Assembly (NCBI GenBank): GCA_934101175.1 | Contig: CAKOQC010000003.1 | Span: 1 to 64,000 of the forward strand | Direction of reading: 5' to 3' | Origin: RUG705 sp934101175 | GTDB lineage: Bacteria; Bacillota_I; Bacilli_A; RF39; UBA660 | DNA: 64,000 bases | Shown here: one piece after another, positions 1 through 8,024 of the stretch | Layout of the letters: each line of letters begins with the position of its first letter | How positions within the stretch are numbered: the stretch's first letter is position 1 | The notes under the pieces: model-generated | What the model was told of the DNA's origin: nothing | Seen by the model: the letters and a program-made list of their open reading frames with translations, nothing else | Databases searched by the model: none | Made by a program: the position numbers and the translations under genes

Positions 1-78
1 AGGAAGTTATGTCCGCTTTTTTTATAAATAAAAATTAGTGGACGTTTTATTTACACCCACTAAATATTATAGAACCAT

Positions 79-110
79 AATAACCATCTTCCTTTAGGAG
101 GATGGTTATT
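79..110. terminator. Rho-independent terminator hairpin (bidirectional)
   Basis: A long inverted repeat (aataaccatcttcc / ggaggatggttatt, one mismatch) with a 4-base loop is followed by T-rich sequence on both strands. It can end the minus-strand DUF3298 gene and any plus-strand gene entering from the left. Bases 1-78 hold no gene that I can see. Confidence 0.75.
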
Positions 111-113
111 TTG

Positions 114-803
114 TTATAAGGATAAGTTTATTTCATTATAGGGAATAATTATTTCAGTAGTACCATAATAATAAGGGGCTATTTGATAATAATCAAAATA
201 TATTTTAAGACCTTCTTTAGTGAGAGTAAAGTTTTTAAAATTTTCTTTATTAGGAAGAGTACCTTCGTTTAAGAGAGAAAGGTCTAGATGAGATTTAAAT
301 TTTTCACTATTTTTAAGTTTATTTCTTGATATGGATGAAAGAGAATTTAATAGGGAAGGGTTAATCTTTATAAGGTCATCAATAGTAATAATTTTGTTAG
401 TAAGGGTATTATAATTAATAGTTTTAATAGTATGATTAGGATGGGCTCCTCCGGTAAATTCTTCTTGATAGAATGAGATAGAGATATAGTCTTTATAATA
501 ATATTCATCATATAGAATATAGAAAGTATAATAAGTAACTTCTAATTTAGGAGCATCTTTGATGTTAGATTTGAAGGTGTTAAGAGATGTGTCTATGAAT
601 GATTTGATATTTCTATTTAGTTTAGGATATTTTGTTATAGGGAAATATATTTGAATTTTAGTTTTATGGGATTCATCAATATTATTAATTTTAGTTAGGT
701 GAGAATTAGTGTTATTAACAATATAGGTAGTTTTATTATTCTTTATTATTAGATAGATGATAATTATTAATAAGATAATAATTAATAGATATGTCTTTTT
801 CAT
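114..803 (-). CDS. Membrane-anchored DUF3298 (RsiV-type) domain protein
   Basis: The 229-residue product has one N-terminal membrane segment (about residues 5-20) and an extracytoplasmic remainder. Residues 110-229 match the DUF3298 pattern: a GGAHPNH motif, an N-x-x-T-x-x-I-I-T-I-D-D-L block, and a C-terminal F-x-L-T-x-x-G-L-x-I-x-F segment followed by YQIAPYYYG and EIIIPY. In known families this domain sits in the lysozyme-binding anti-sigma factor RsiV and in PdaC-like deacetylases. Here there is no anti-sigma or deacetylase part, so the protein is a stand-alone exported domain, possibly binding peptidoglycan or a protein partner (inference). The sspI-like gene and its terminator lie just upstream on the same strand. 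Confidence 0.7.
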   Translation of the reverse strand: MKKTYLLIIILLIIIIYLIIKNNKTTYIVNNTNSHLTKINNIDESHKTKIQIYFPITKYPKLNRNIKSFIDTSLNTFKSNIKDAPKLEVTYYTFYILYDEYYYKDYISISFYQEEFTGGAHPNHTIKTINYNTLTNKIITIDDLIKINPSLLNSLSSISRNKLKNSEKFKSHLDLSLLNEGTLPNKENFKNFTLTKEGLKIYFDYYQIAPYYYGTTEIIIPYNEINLSL

Positions 804-824
804 ACTAATATATATGCGTATAAA

Positions 825-855
825 ATAAAAAAAGAGCTAATTTTAATTATTAGCT
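825..855 (-). terminator. Terminator of the sspI-like gene, overlapping its stop
   Basis: On the minus strand agctaat / attagct form a stem with a 7-base loop, followed by a C and seven T. The stem starts in the last codons of the SspI-like gene. Confidence 0.7.
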
Positions 856-1067
856 AAGTGGGTAATACTAGTTTTAAGTTTAGTAAGATTATCTTTTTTC
901 TCTTCTTCAGTCATATTATTCCATAATAATTCAAATAGAACTCCTAGACCGATTAGAGCATCTTCATCTTGAAACTTAATAGTAGTTTCAATAGAATCTT
1001 TTAATTTTTCTTCATTATCGTTTTTTAAATTGTCAATAATATATTTTCTAATATCAATATTTTCCAT
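843..1067 (-). CDS. sspI: Small acid-soluble spore protein, SspI family
   Basis: The 74-residue product matches the SspI family of small spore proteins in length and layout: an N-terminal IRKYIIDNLK helix, an EEKLKDSIETTI segment, and the central G-L-G-V-L-F-E-L-L-W signature followed by an acidic helix. In Bacillus, SspI is made in the forespore and found in dormant spores. The gene stands alone with its own terminator and is divergent from lemA; the ribosome binding site is ggagga just before the ATG. No convincing sigma-G promoter was found by eye. The gene is one of the clearest signs that this organism, or a recent ancestor, sporulates. Confidence 0.75.
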   Translation of the reverse strand: MENIDIRKYIIDNLKNDNEEKLKDSIETTIKFQDEDALIGLGVLFELLWNNMTEEEKKDNLTKLKTSITHLANN

Positions 1068-1134
1068 AAAATCCTCCAGTAATATTATTTACGTAAAATG
1101 AAAAAAAATACTAGTAAATTTAAGGATAATGATA

Positions 1135-1140
1135 TATAAT
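1135..1140 (+). promoter_or_regulatory. -10 box upstream of lemA
   Basis: A perfect TATAAT lies 27 bases before the chosen lemA ATG and about 11 bases before its ribosome binding site aggagg. The -35 region is weak. Confidence 0.5.
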
Positions 1141-1161
1141 TATTTTAGGAGGAATGATATA

Positions 1162-1725
1162 ATGGATACAAGTACAATTGTGATTATTGTAATTGCAGGT
1201 ATATTAGTTCTTTTAGCTTTTTATGTTATTGGTGTTTATAACAGATTAGTTAATGCAAAAAACAAAGTAGCTAATCAATTCAGTCAAGTTGATATTCAAT
1301 TAAAAAGAAGAGCTGATTTAATACCTAATTTAGTTGAAACAGTTAAAGGTTATGCAAAACATGAGGAAGGTACTTTAACAGCAGTTATTGAAGCAAGAAA
1401 TAAAGCTGTTAGTGCTACTTCAATTAATGAGAAAGTTGAAGCTAACAATCAACTTACTGGAGCATTAAATAAATTATTTGCATTGTCAGAAGCATATCCT
1501 GAACTAAAAGCTAATGAAAACTTTTTGTCATTACAAAAAGATCTTAAAGAAACAGAAGATAAAATTACCTATGCTAGACAATTTTATAATGATTCAGCTA
1601 TGGGATATAACAATCTTGTAGAAATGTTTCCATCTAATATTGTAGCTAATATGTTTAAATTTAAGAACTTTGAATACTTTAAGATAGATGAAAAAGAAAA
1701 AGAAGTACCAAAAGTAAAATTTTAG
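1162..1725 (+). CDS. lemA: LemA family membrane protein
   Basis: The 187-residue product has one N-terminal membrane segment (about residues 4-24), then the LemA core: YNRLVNAKNKVANQFSQVD, the R-R-x-D-L-I-P-N-L-V-E-T-V-K-G motif, and a long alpha-helical domain ending at LQKDLKETEDKITYARQFYND. The N-out topology is typical of the family. The function of LemA is not settled; it often lies next to TPM or DUF2207 genes with glycine-rich tails, as here. The start at 1162 is preferred over an in-frame ATG at 1129 because aggagg lies 6 bases before it and the -10 box at 1135 overlaps the upstream start. Confidence 0.9.
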   Translation: MDTSTIVIIVIAGILVLLAFYVIGVYNRLVNAKNKVANQFSQVDIQLKRRADLIPNLVETVKGYAKHEEGTLTAVIEARNKAVSATSINEKVEANNQLTGALNKLFALSEAYPELKANENFLSLQKDLKETEDKITYARQFYNDSAMGYNNLVEMFPSNIVANMFKFKNFEYFKIDEKEKEVPKVKF

Positions 1726-1776
1726 GATATACCTAGAAGAATTTAGACTTTTTGGTCTTTTTCTTTAGGGGGATAT

Positions 1777-2403
1777 ATGATATTAGAAATAGATAATATA
1801 AAATACGAAGTAGAAATAATAAAGAAGAATAATCGTAATACCTATATTAGAGTTAAGAATGGTAAAGTATTAGTAACTACTAATTATTTAACAAGTAAAA
1901 ATAGTATTATGAAACTTATTAATGATAATATAGATACTATTAAAAAGATGATAGATAAAGATAAGAAGAGATTAGATAAACAAGAAGAATTTTATTATTT
2001 TGGAAAGAAATATGACTTGATATATGGATTTAATGAGATAGAATTTAGTGATAATAAGATATATGCTAATAATAGTAGAGATTTTAAGAAATATTTAGAT
2101 AAAGAGATTATTAGAATATATAAGGAGAGACTTGATTATTGGTATAATGTATTTGAAGAAGATATACCTGTACCTAATTTAAAGATTAGAAATATGACTA
2201 GTAGATGGGGAGTATGTAATATAAAGAATCATAATGTTACTTTAAATTATCAATTATCAAAATATGATAGTAGTTGTTTAGATTATGTTATAGTTCATGA
2301 ATTAAGTCATTTTATTCATCCTAATCATAGTAGAGAATTTTGGTCTTTAGTAGGAAAATATTATCCTAAATATAAAGAATGTAGAAAAATGTTAAAAGAA
2401 TAA
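1777..2403 (+). CDS. YgjP-like (DUF45/M48-type) zinc metallopeptidase
   Basis: The 208-residue protein has the YgjP/DUF45 layout: a beta-rich N-terminal half with YFGKKYDLIY, then a TSRWGVCN motif and the zinc site V-H-E-L-S-H followed by H-P-N-H-S-R-E-F-W near residues 172-188. HExxH plus the downstream histidine are the expected zinc ligands. It is cytoplasmic, with no signal peptide. Family members are found in most bacteria, with poorly known substrates. It sits between lemA and the DUF2207 gene, with short gaps suggesting co-transcription. Confidence 0.85.
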   Translation: MILEIDNIKYEVEIIKKNNRNTYIRVKNGKVLVTTNYLTSKNSIMKLINDNIDTIKKMIDKDKKRLDKQEEFYYFGKKYDLIYGFNEIEFSDNKIYANNSRDFKKYLDKEIIRIYKERLDYWYNVFEEDIPVPNLKIRNMTSRWGVCNIKNHNVTLNYQLSKYDSSCLDYVIVHELSHFIHPNHSREFWSLVGKYYPKYKECRKMLKE

Positions 2404-2430
2404 TATATAATATTATTAAGGAGTGTACTT

Positions 2431-4110
2431 ATGAAGAAAAAAATAATGTTATTTTTATTTATGATGTTAGTACCTATTCTAGGAGTTAAAGCTGATACTA
2501 TTAAGAAGATTGATATGAGAATTAATATCTTAGAAGATGGGTCAGCAGAAATAAAAGAAGTATGGAATGTAAAAGCTAGTAGTGGATCAGAATGGTATAA
2601 ACAGATGTATAACCTTGGAGAAATGGAACTATCTAATTATAAAGTTTTAATGGATGGAAAAGAACTTACTTATAAAACATGGAATGTTAATGAGAATTTA
2701 AGTCAAAAAGCAGGTTACTATGGAATTAATTATGTAAGTGAAGGAATAGAACTTTGTTTTGGCAAAAGTGATATGAAAGAACATACCTTTACGTTAACCT
2801 ATAATTTATCTAATTTTGTATTTAATACAGAAGATAGTCAAGTAGTATATGTAACATTATTTCCAGAAGTAACTATGCAAAATTTTACGGTAGAAGTATC
2901 TAGTTATTATGAATTTCCTGATACATTAGATGTATGGGGATATGGATATAAGGGATATGCTTATGTAGAAAATGGATTAATTAAAATGAGTAATGAAGGG
3001 GAGTTATCTAATGATTATGTAGTATTATTAGCAAAATTTCCACTTAATACCTTTAAGACAGATTATACAATAGAAGATTATAATACTTTTGATGATGTGT
3101 ATAATAAATCAGAAGATGGAAGTTTTGATTATGATTATACATATAAAAAGACCTTTTGGGATTATGTTATAATAATATTTAATATAATTATATGTGGAAT
3201 ATTTCCTTTATTAATAGTAATATTTGCTATTAAAGCAGTATTTGATTCAGGATATGGATATATTAATAATAAGAAGATAGATAAGAAAAATACACAAATG
3301 TTTAGAGATATACCATGTAATAAAGATATATACTATGCAAATGCTTTAATTAGTTTAAATAAGAATATATTTACTTATAAAGAAAGTAATATACTTGGAG
3401 CTATATTACTTAAATGGATTAGAAATGATAAAGTTAGACTTACTAATCAGACTAAAGGAATATTTAATAAAGAGACTAGTGTTATAGATTTAACAATGAA
3501 TCCAACATTTGATAATGAGAATGAAGAGAAGTTATTTAAGATGATGTATAAGGCTTCAGGAGATGGGATACTTGAAGCAAAAGAACTTGAGAAATGGTGT
3601 CGCAGTCATTATGATGAATTTCTAAATATATTTAAGAAGTTTGAAAATGAAAAGATTAGTAGATTAAAGAATGAAGGACATATATATAAGAGAACTACTA
3701 AGGAAGAATGTAAAAAGAAGAATGTAATGGATGATAAGATTTATGAAGATAGTACTAGATTATATGGACTTAAATTATATTTAGATGAATTTTCTAGAAT
3801 GAAAGAGAAAGACGCTATTGAAGTTAAGTTATGGGATGAATATTTAATGTTTGCTTATTTATTTGGAATAGCAGATAAGGTTGCTAAACAATTTAAAAAT
3901 CTATATCCAGAAATTATACAAGAGATGAAAATGGCAAATGTAGATTATTCAACATTAGTATTTGTTAATAATATATCTTCAAGTAGTGTGTATGCTGCTA
4001 GTAGTGCTAGAAGTGCTGCTGAGAGTTATTCTTCTGGTGGTGGAGGATTTTCATCAGGAGGCGGAGGCGGCGGCTCGTTTGGCGGCGGCGGTTCTATGGG
4101 TGGACGTTAA
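2431..4110 (+). CDS. DUF2207 membrane protein with glycine-rich tail
   Basis: The 559-residue product has a signal peptide (residues 1-22), an extracellular DUF2207 beta domain (about 25-220), a membrane segment (about 247-270) and a helical cytoplasmic part with a second conserved block. It ends in a low-complexity Gly/Ser tail (last 26 residues, ending in GGR), encoded by a locally GC-rich ggcggcgg tract. LemA plus a DUF2207/TPM-like protein with a glycine-rich end is a common pair in bacteria; no biochemical role is established. The ribosome binding site is aaggag, and the gene is followed by a strong terminator. Confidence 0.85.
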   Translation: MKKKIMLFLFMMLVPILGVKADTIKKIDMRINILEDGSAEIKEVWNVKASSGSEWYKQMYNLGEMELSNYKVLMDGKELTYKTWNVNENLSQKAGYYGINYVSEGIELCFGKSDMKEHTFTLTYNLSNFVFNTEDSQVVYVTLFPEVTMQNFTVEVSSYYEFPDTLDVWGYGYKGYAYVENGLIKMSNEGELSNDYVVLLAKFPLNTFKTDYTIEDYNTFDDVYNKSEDGSFDYDYTYKKTFWDYVIIIFNIIICGIFPLLIVIFAIKAVFDSGYGYINNKKIDKKNTQMFRDIPCNKDIYYANALISLNKNIFTYKESNILGAILLKWIRNDKVRLTNQTKGIFNKETSVIDLTMNPTFDNENEEKLFKMMYKASGDGILEAKELEKWCRSHYDEFLNIFKKFENEKISRLKNEGHIYKRTTKEECKKKNVMDDKIYEDSTRLYGLKLYLDEFSRMKEKDAIEVKLWDEYLMFAYLFGIADKVAKQFKNLYPEIIQEMKMANVDYSTLVFVNNISSSSVYAASSARSAAESYSSGGGGFSSGGGGGGSFGGGGSMGGR

Positions 4111-4121
4111 AATAAAAATAT

Positions 4122-4183
4122 AAAAGATTACTAAATAATGATATAGTTTTTAATGAGTATCATTTACTTGTAATCTTTTTTTG
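4122..4183 (+). terminator. Terminator after the lemA-DUF2207 cluster
   Basis: aaaagattac pairs with gtaatctttt around a 38-base loop that can itself fold (atgatata / tgagtatcat), followed by a run of T. Confidence 0.7.
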
Positions 4184-4210
4184 TTTATGCAAAAAAAATG
4201 ATATAACGTA

Positions 4211-4239
4211 TTGACAAACGATTGTTTGCATGATATATT
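4211..4239 (+). promoter_or_regulatory. Sigma-70-type promoter with embedded palindrome
   Basis: TTGACA (4211-4216), a 17-base spacer and TATATT (4234-4239). A perfect palindrome CAAAC-gatt-GTTTG (4215-4228) runs from the -35 box into the spacer, the place expected for a repressor operator. It lies about 110 bases before the TrmH-family gene, and no open frame lies between. A second -10 box (TATAAT) stands just before that gene near 4325. Confidence 0.6.
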
Positions 4240-4352
4240 TATATTGCCTACGATAAATTGATAATAATGTGGTATATAGAAATATTAAGAATAATTAATA
4301 GTTTCTTTTTCAATAGCAAAATGTTATAATATAGACAAGAAGAAGGGATACT

Positions 4353-5078
4353 ATGACAATAACATCTGTTAATAATGAAAGAATAAAAGAATTAGTTAAA
4401 TTAAAAGAAAAAAAATATCGTGATAAGATGGGACTATTCTTTATAGAAGGATTAGATATAATTGAAGAAGCTTATAAGAATGGATTATTAAAAGAATTAT
4501 ATATACTTGATGGATATGATAGTCCATATAAAGATATACCATATACTAATGTTAGTTATGAAGTAATGAAGAAGATTAGTGATATGGAAAGTGTTAGTGA
4601 ATATTATGGTGTTTGTAAAAAGATACAAGAAAAAGAACTTGGTAAGAAGATAATTATTTTAGATGGAATACAAGATCCAGGAAATTTAGGGACAATTATT
4701 AGATCAGCAGTAGCTTTTAATATAGATACTGTGGTTTTAAGTCGTGGGTGTGTAGATTTATATAATAGTAAAGTTCTTAGAAGTACTAAAGGAATGATAT
4801 TTAATAAGAATGTAATTGTTAGAGATATAGTACCTTTTATTGATAGTTTGGATAAGTATACTATATATGGAACTTCAGTTACTAATGGAGAAGATATTAG
4901 AAGCATAGAGTTACCTGAATATATAGCATTAGTTATAGGTAATGAAGGTAAGGGTATCAGTCAAGAAGTATATGATAGATGTAATAAATTTATCTATATT
5001 AAAATGAATGATAGATGTGAAAGTCTTAATGCTGGAGTAGCTGCTTCAATAATAATGTATGAGGTGAATAATAAATGA
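4353..5078 (+). CDS. TrmH/SpoU-family RNA 2'-O-ribose methyltransferase
   Basis: The 241-residue product has the two-part layout of this family. A short substrate-binding N-terminal region (residues 1-95, with FFIEGLDIIEEA) is followed by a SPOUT knot domain with motif 1 (LDGIQDPGNLGTIIRSA), motif 2 (LVIGNEGKGIS) and motif 3 (MNDRCESLNAGVAASI). It uses S-adenosylmethionine to methylate a ribose in rRNA or tRNA; the exact site cannot be told from sequence. It ends in TGA, which overlaps the rimM ATG by four bases (ATGA), so it is translationally coupled to rimM. This is the clearest TGA stop in the window. Confidence 0.9.
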   Translation: MTITSVNNERIKELVKLKEKKYRDKMGLFFIEGLDIIEEAYKNGLLKELYILDGYDSPYKDIPYTNVSYEVMKKISDMESVSEYYGVCKKIQEKELGKKIIILDGIQDPGNLGTIIRSAVAFNIDTVVLSRGCVDLYNSKVLRSTKGMIFNKNVIVRDIVPFIDSLDKYTIYGTSVTNGEDIRSIELPEYIALVIGNEGKGISQEVYDRCNKFIYIKMNDRCESLNAGVAASIIMYEVNNK

Positions 5079-5566
5079 AATATGTTTTGATAGGTAAAAT
5101 AGTTAATACTCATGGACTAAAAGGAGAAGTAAGAATTTTATCAGAATTTAGATATAAAGATAGAGTATTTGTACCAGGAATGAAAATATATATTGGAAAA
5201 GATAAACAAGAAGAAGAAATTGTTAGTTATAGACATCATAAAATATTTGAGATGATTATGATTAGGGGATACAACGATATTGATGAAGTACTTAAATTTA
5301 AAGGAGAATATGTTTTTGTTAATAAAGAAGATATTAAACTTAATGAAGGAGAATATTTAGATGAAGATATAGTGGGCCTTAAGGTAGTATGTGATGGAGA
5401 AGTAAAAGGGATAGTAAGAAAAATAGAAAAACATAGTAAAAATGAAATATTAGTAATTAAAAATGAAGATAATAACTATCTAATTCCTTATAATTTTGAT
5501 ATAATAGAAAATGTAGATTTGAAAAAGAGGGAAATGATTGTAAAAAATATTTTAGGATTATTCTAA
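5075..5566 (+). CDS. rimM: Ribosome maturation factor RimM
   Basis: The 163-residue product opens with the RimM signature GKIVNTHGLKGEVRI and has the N-terminal beta-barrel (to about residue 85) plus the PRC-like C-terminal domain (LNEGEYLDEDIVGL, NYLIPYNFDIIENVD). RimM binds protein S19 and helps mature the head of the 30S subunit. It overlaps the upstream methyltransferase by four bases and is followed 14 bases later by trmD, the usual partner. Confidence 0.95.
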   Translation: MKYVLIGKIVNTHGLKGEVRILSEFRYKDRVFVPGMKIYIGKDKQEEEIVSYRHHKIFEMIMIRGYNDIDEVLKFKGEYVFVNKEDIKLNEGEYLDEDIVGLKVVCDGEVKGIVRKIEKHSKNEILVIKNEDNNYLIPYNFDIIENVDLKKREMIVKNILGLF

Positions 5567-5580
5567 AAGGTGGTGAAGGA

Positions 5581-6255
5581 ATGAAGATTGATATCTTGTC
5601 ATTATTTCCAGAAATGTTTGAGGGCTTTTTGGAAACTTCAATTATTAAGAGAGCTAGAGATAATGGATATGTAGAAATTAATATTCATAATTTTAGAGAC
5701 TATTCATTGGATAAACATAATAAAGTAGATGATTATCCATATGGTGGTGGAGCTGGAATGGTTTTAATGTGTGAACCAATATTTAGATGTCTTGATGAAA
5801 TAAAGACAGATGAATCATTTGTAATTATGATGAGTCCAGCAGGAAAAGTTTTTAAACAAGAAGTAGCAGTAGATTTGTCAAAGAAAAAACATATAATTAT
5901 TTTATGTGGACACTACGAAGGATTTGATGAGAGAATAAAGAGTATTGTAGATATGGAATTATCTATTGGAGATTATGTTCTTACTGGAGGAGAAGTACCA
6001 GCAATGGTTGTTAGCGATGCTATTACAAGATTAATTCCAGGAGTAATAACTTCAACATCTTTAGATAGTGAGAGTTTTAATGATGGACTATTGGATTATC
6101 CTAATTATACTAGACCAGAAGAATTTAGAGGAATGAGAGTACCTGAAGTATTATTATCAGGACATCATAAAAATATAGAAGAATATCGCATGAATGAAAG
6201 AATAAAAAGAACTAAAGAAGTAAGAAAAGATTTGTCTGGTGATAGTGATGAATAA
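5581..6255 (+). CDS. trmD: tRNA (guanine-37-N1)-methyltransferase TrmD
   Basis: The 224-residue product is a full-length SPOUT-class enzyme. It shows ILSLFPEMFEGFLETSI at the N-terminus, DYPYGGGAGMV, the knot motif LCGHYEGFDERI, SIGDYVLTGGE and the C-terminal PNYTRPEEFRGMRVPEVLLS. It methylates G37 beside the anticodon, which prevents frameshifting. Its ribosome binding site aaggtggtga lies directly before the ATG. Confidence 0.96.
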   Translation: MKIDILSLFPEMFEGFLETSIIKRARDNGYVEINIHNFRDYSLDKHNKVDDYPYGGGAGMVLMCEPIFRCLDEIKTDESFVIMMSPAGKVFKQEVAVDLSKKKHIIILCGHYEGFDERIKSIVDMELSIGDYVLTGGEVPAMVVSDAITRLIPGVITSTSLDSESFNDGLLDYPNYTRPEEFRGMRVPEVLLSGHHKNIEEYRMNERIKRTKEVRKDLSGDSDE

Positions 6256-6730
6256 TAAGAGTAGTTATTATGTTTCTAAAAATAAAGATAAAAAAGAAAT
6301 AGTTTGTTTTGAAATAGAAAATGTGGTAGGTTATGAATTAAAACCTAAAGTTAAGAATAAAGATGGTATTCAAGTAAGTAAGATTGTAATTGTCAATCCG
6401 GAATTTAGTGAAAAGATTATCAGAAAGAAAATAGATAAGAAGATAACTTATTTATTAGATCAATTAAAAATTATTGATCAAGATGATAGTGGAGATAATG
6501 AAGGAGATATTAGAAGAAGCTTAATGGATGCTGAAAAGTTAAGATTACAAATACTTAATAAATATATTAAATATTTAGGACATACATATGGAAGCTTAAC
6601 GATGAAGAAAATTCAATTAATTACGGAACAACTAAGATATAAACTATATTATATAGAAGTGATGAAAAGAGAAATGTATTTAAATCAGGTAAGTCAAGAA
6701 GAAGAGAAAGAAAGCCGTCGTGGAAGATAG
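6248..6730 (+). CDS. Unknown protein, overlaps end of trmD
   Basis: The 160-residue product (from ATG 6248; a GTG at 6239 is an alternative) is not recognised. The first 60 residues look like a small beta-rich domain; residues 65-160 are charged and helical, with a K-K-I-Q-L-I-T-E-Q-L-R segment, and it ends in a basic RRGR tail. It is soluble and overlaps the end of trmD by 8 bases, so it is probably translated with the RNA-modification operon. An RNA- or ribosome-related role is only a guess from position. No L19 gene (rplS), the usual neighbour of trmD, is seen. Confidence 0.7.
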   Translation: MNNKSSYYVSKNKDKKEIVCFEIENVVGYELKPKVKNKDGIQVSKIVIVNPEFSEKIIRKKIDKKITYLLDQLKIIDQDDSGDNEGDIRRSLMDAEKLRLQILNKYIKYLGHTYGSLTMKKIQLITEQLRYKLYYIEVMKREMYLNQVSQEEEKESRRGR

Positions 6731-6738
6731 GCTTTTTT
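6711..6738 (+). terminator. Weak terminator at the end of the trmD operon
   Basis: aaagcc / ggcttt with a 13-base loop and a run of T; the stem lies inside the last codons of the upstream gene. Confidence 0.45.
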
Positions 6739-6773
6739 ATGTTGAAGTATTTTAAAGTATTCTTGATAAAACT

Positions 6774-6809
6774 AAAAAGAAATAATAGTTATGAGTATTA
6801 TTTCCTTTT
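6774..6809. terminator. Bidirectional terminator hairpin
   Basis: aaaaagaaataat pairs with attatttcctttt. It overlaps the stop of the minus-strand gene (6798) and has T-rich flanks on both strands, so it can serve both convergent genes. Confidence 0.6.
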
Positions 6810-7403
6810 GGTTTTTCTTTTTTGATAGAGATATTCTTCTATGTGTATTTGGTGATAGGGATAGTTATATGGATAACATTCTAGATTGTAATAGAGAATC
6901 ATGAAGGGTACATTATATGGATTATACCTACTACCATTGTTACGAATTCTGACAATATATGGAAATGAATTAAATTTTTTAGTATTTTTAGTTATCGTTA
7001 TTAAAAAATTATCTTTCTTTTTTTCAATGATTAATCTACTGGCAAATTCAGTAGGAGTATCATCAGAATACCAATCAATAATGTTATCATGAAATGGTTG
7101 ATTATAGATATGTTTTGGTAGTTTTTGATATTTTGAATTATCTTCATTATTAAAAATTTTTGAATTAATATATGGAGTACGATTTTTAATACTAGTATAT
7201 AACTCTAGGAATAGATTATAGATATAGTAGTTTTCTTTAGTAATAGTTATAGTAATATTATCTTTAATATCATCTTTAGAATGATCAAAATAGAAGAATA
7301 AATCTTCTACATTTTTATAGTCAATAATTAAATTTTTATTATTATCTTTAAGAATATAAGTATTATAACCAAAAGAGTTAGTACTCTTTATTAGATCTAT
7401 CAT
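6798..7403 (-). CDS. Unknown protein (201 aa)
   Basis: No family is recognised. The product is soluble, rich in Asn, Tyr, Ile and Lys, and has no signal peptide. It reads as an alpha/beta protein with a YNPYNVPFMILYYNLECYPY segment near the C-terminus and a basic RKTKRK end. The ribosome binding site is gaggtg before the ATG. It stands alone on the minus strand between two plus-strand genes. Confidence 0.65.
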   Translation of the reverse strand: MIDLIKSTNSFGYNTYILKDNNKNLIIDYKNVEDLFFYFDHSKDDIKDNITITITKENYYIYNLFLELYTSIKNRTPYINSKIFNNEDNSKYQKLPKHIYNQPFHDNIIDWYSDDTPTEFASRLIIEKKKDNFLITITKNTKKFNSFPYIVRIRNNGSRYNPYNVPFMILYYNLECYPYNYPYHQIHIEEYLYQKRKTKRK

Positions 7404-7508
7404 GTTACACCTCTTTAATTTGATATTTTAAGGTAATAAATATTTAAAGTCAATTATTATTCGACAAATTTTTAAGATAGATACTGATATAGTATTATTG
7501 GTGATAAA

Positions 7509-7973
7509 ATGAAAAAGAAAATATTAGGAATAATCTTACCTTTTTTAGTAGCAATACTTTGTGGTTATATAGCAGGAAGATTTGTTTATAAAACTTATCT
7601 AGATGATATAAATGGAGACTTGAGAAGTAGTAGATTATATTTAGTAGAAGGTGGTAAATATAATAGCTATGATGAGATGAGACAGGATAATAATGGAAGT
7701 AATTATATATATTATAAAGATGATGATGGATATAAGACTGTAGTAGGTATTACTAAGAATTATGATAATATAGAGAAGATTAAAAAATTATATAGTTATG
7801 AACTTGATGTAGATGAATATTATGTTCCTTTAGAATATATGAAGAAAGAAATGGATGAATATGATGATAAATTAATGGGTACTAATGATATACAAGAAGT
7901 TAAGGAGGTGGTAGATAATATCTTAAACCTATATAGAAGTGATGAAAATATTAAGCTTATTGCAATAGAATAA
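7509..7973 (+). CDS. Unknown single-pass membrane protein upstream of a NifS-like gene
   Basis: The 154-residue product has one N-terminal membrane segment (residues 5-28, ILGIILPFLVAILCGYIAG), then an acidic Tyr/Asp-rich extracytoplasmic domain with a YKTVVGITKNYDNIEKIKKLY segment, like the small beta-alpha-beta SPOR-type modules. A SPOR assignment is only tentative. It has the ribosome binding site ggtgat and an immediately upstream -10-like TATTAT. Its terminator overlaps its stop codon. Confidence 0.6.
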   Translation: MKKKILGIILPFLVAILCGYIAGRFVYKTYLDDINGDLRSSRLYLVEGGKYNSYDEMRQDNNGSNYIYYKDDDGYKTVVGITKNYDNIEKIKKLYSYELDVDEYYVPLEYMKKEMDEYDDKLMGTNDIQEVKEVVDNILNLYRSDENIKLIAIE

Positions 7974-7983
7974 GCTTTTTTTA
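7953..7983 (+). terminator. Terminator overlapping the stop of the preceding gene
   Basis: aagcttatt / aataagctt with a 7-base loop followed by seven T. Confidence 0.75.
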
Positions 7984-8024
7984 AATATCATATTATGGTA
8001 TAATTAATGTTGGGTGATGAAATG

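Noticed and set aside
1068..1134. Sigma-G promoter for the sspI-like gene
   Set aside because: A CATTTTA box can be found on the minus strand but no TGAATA-like -35 box lies 17-18 bases before it.
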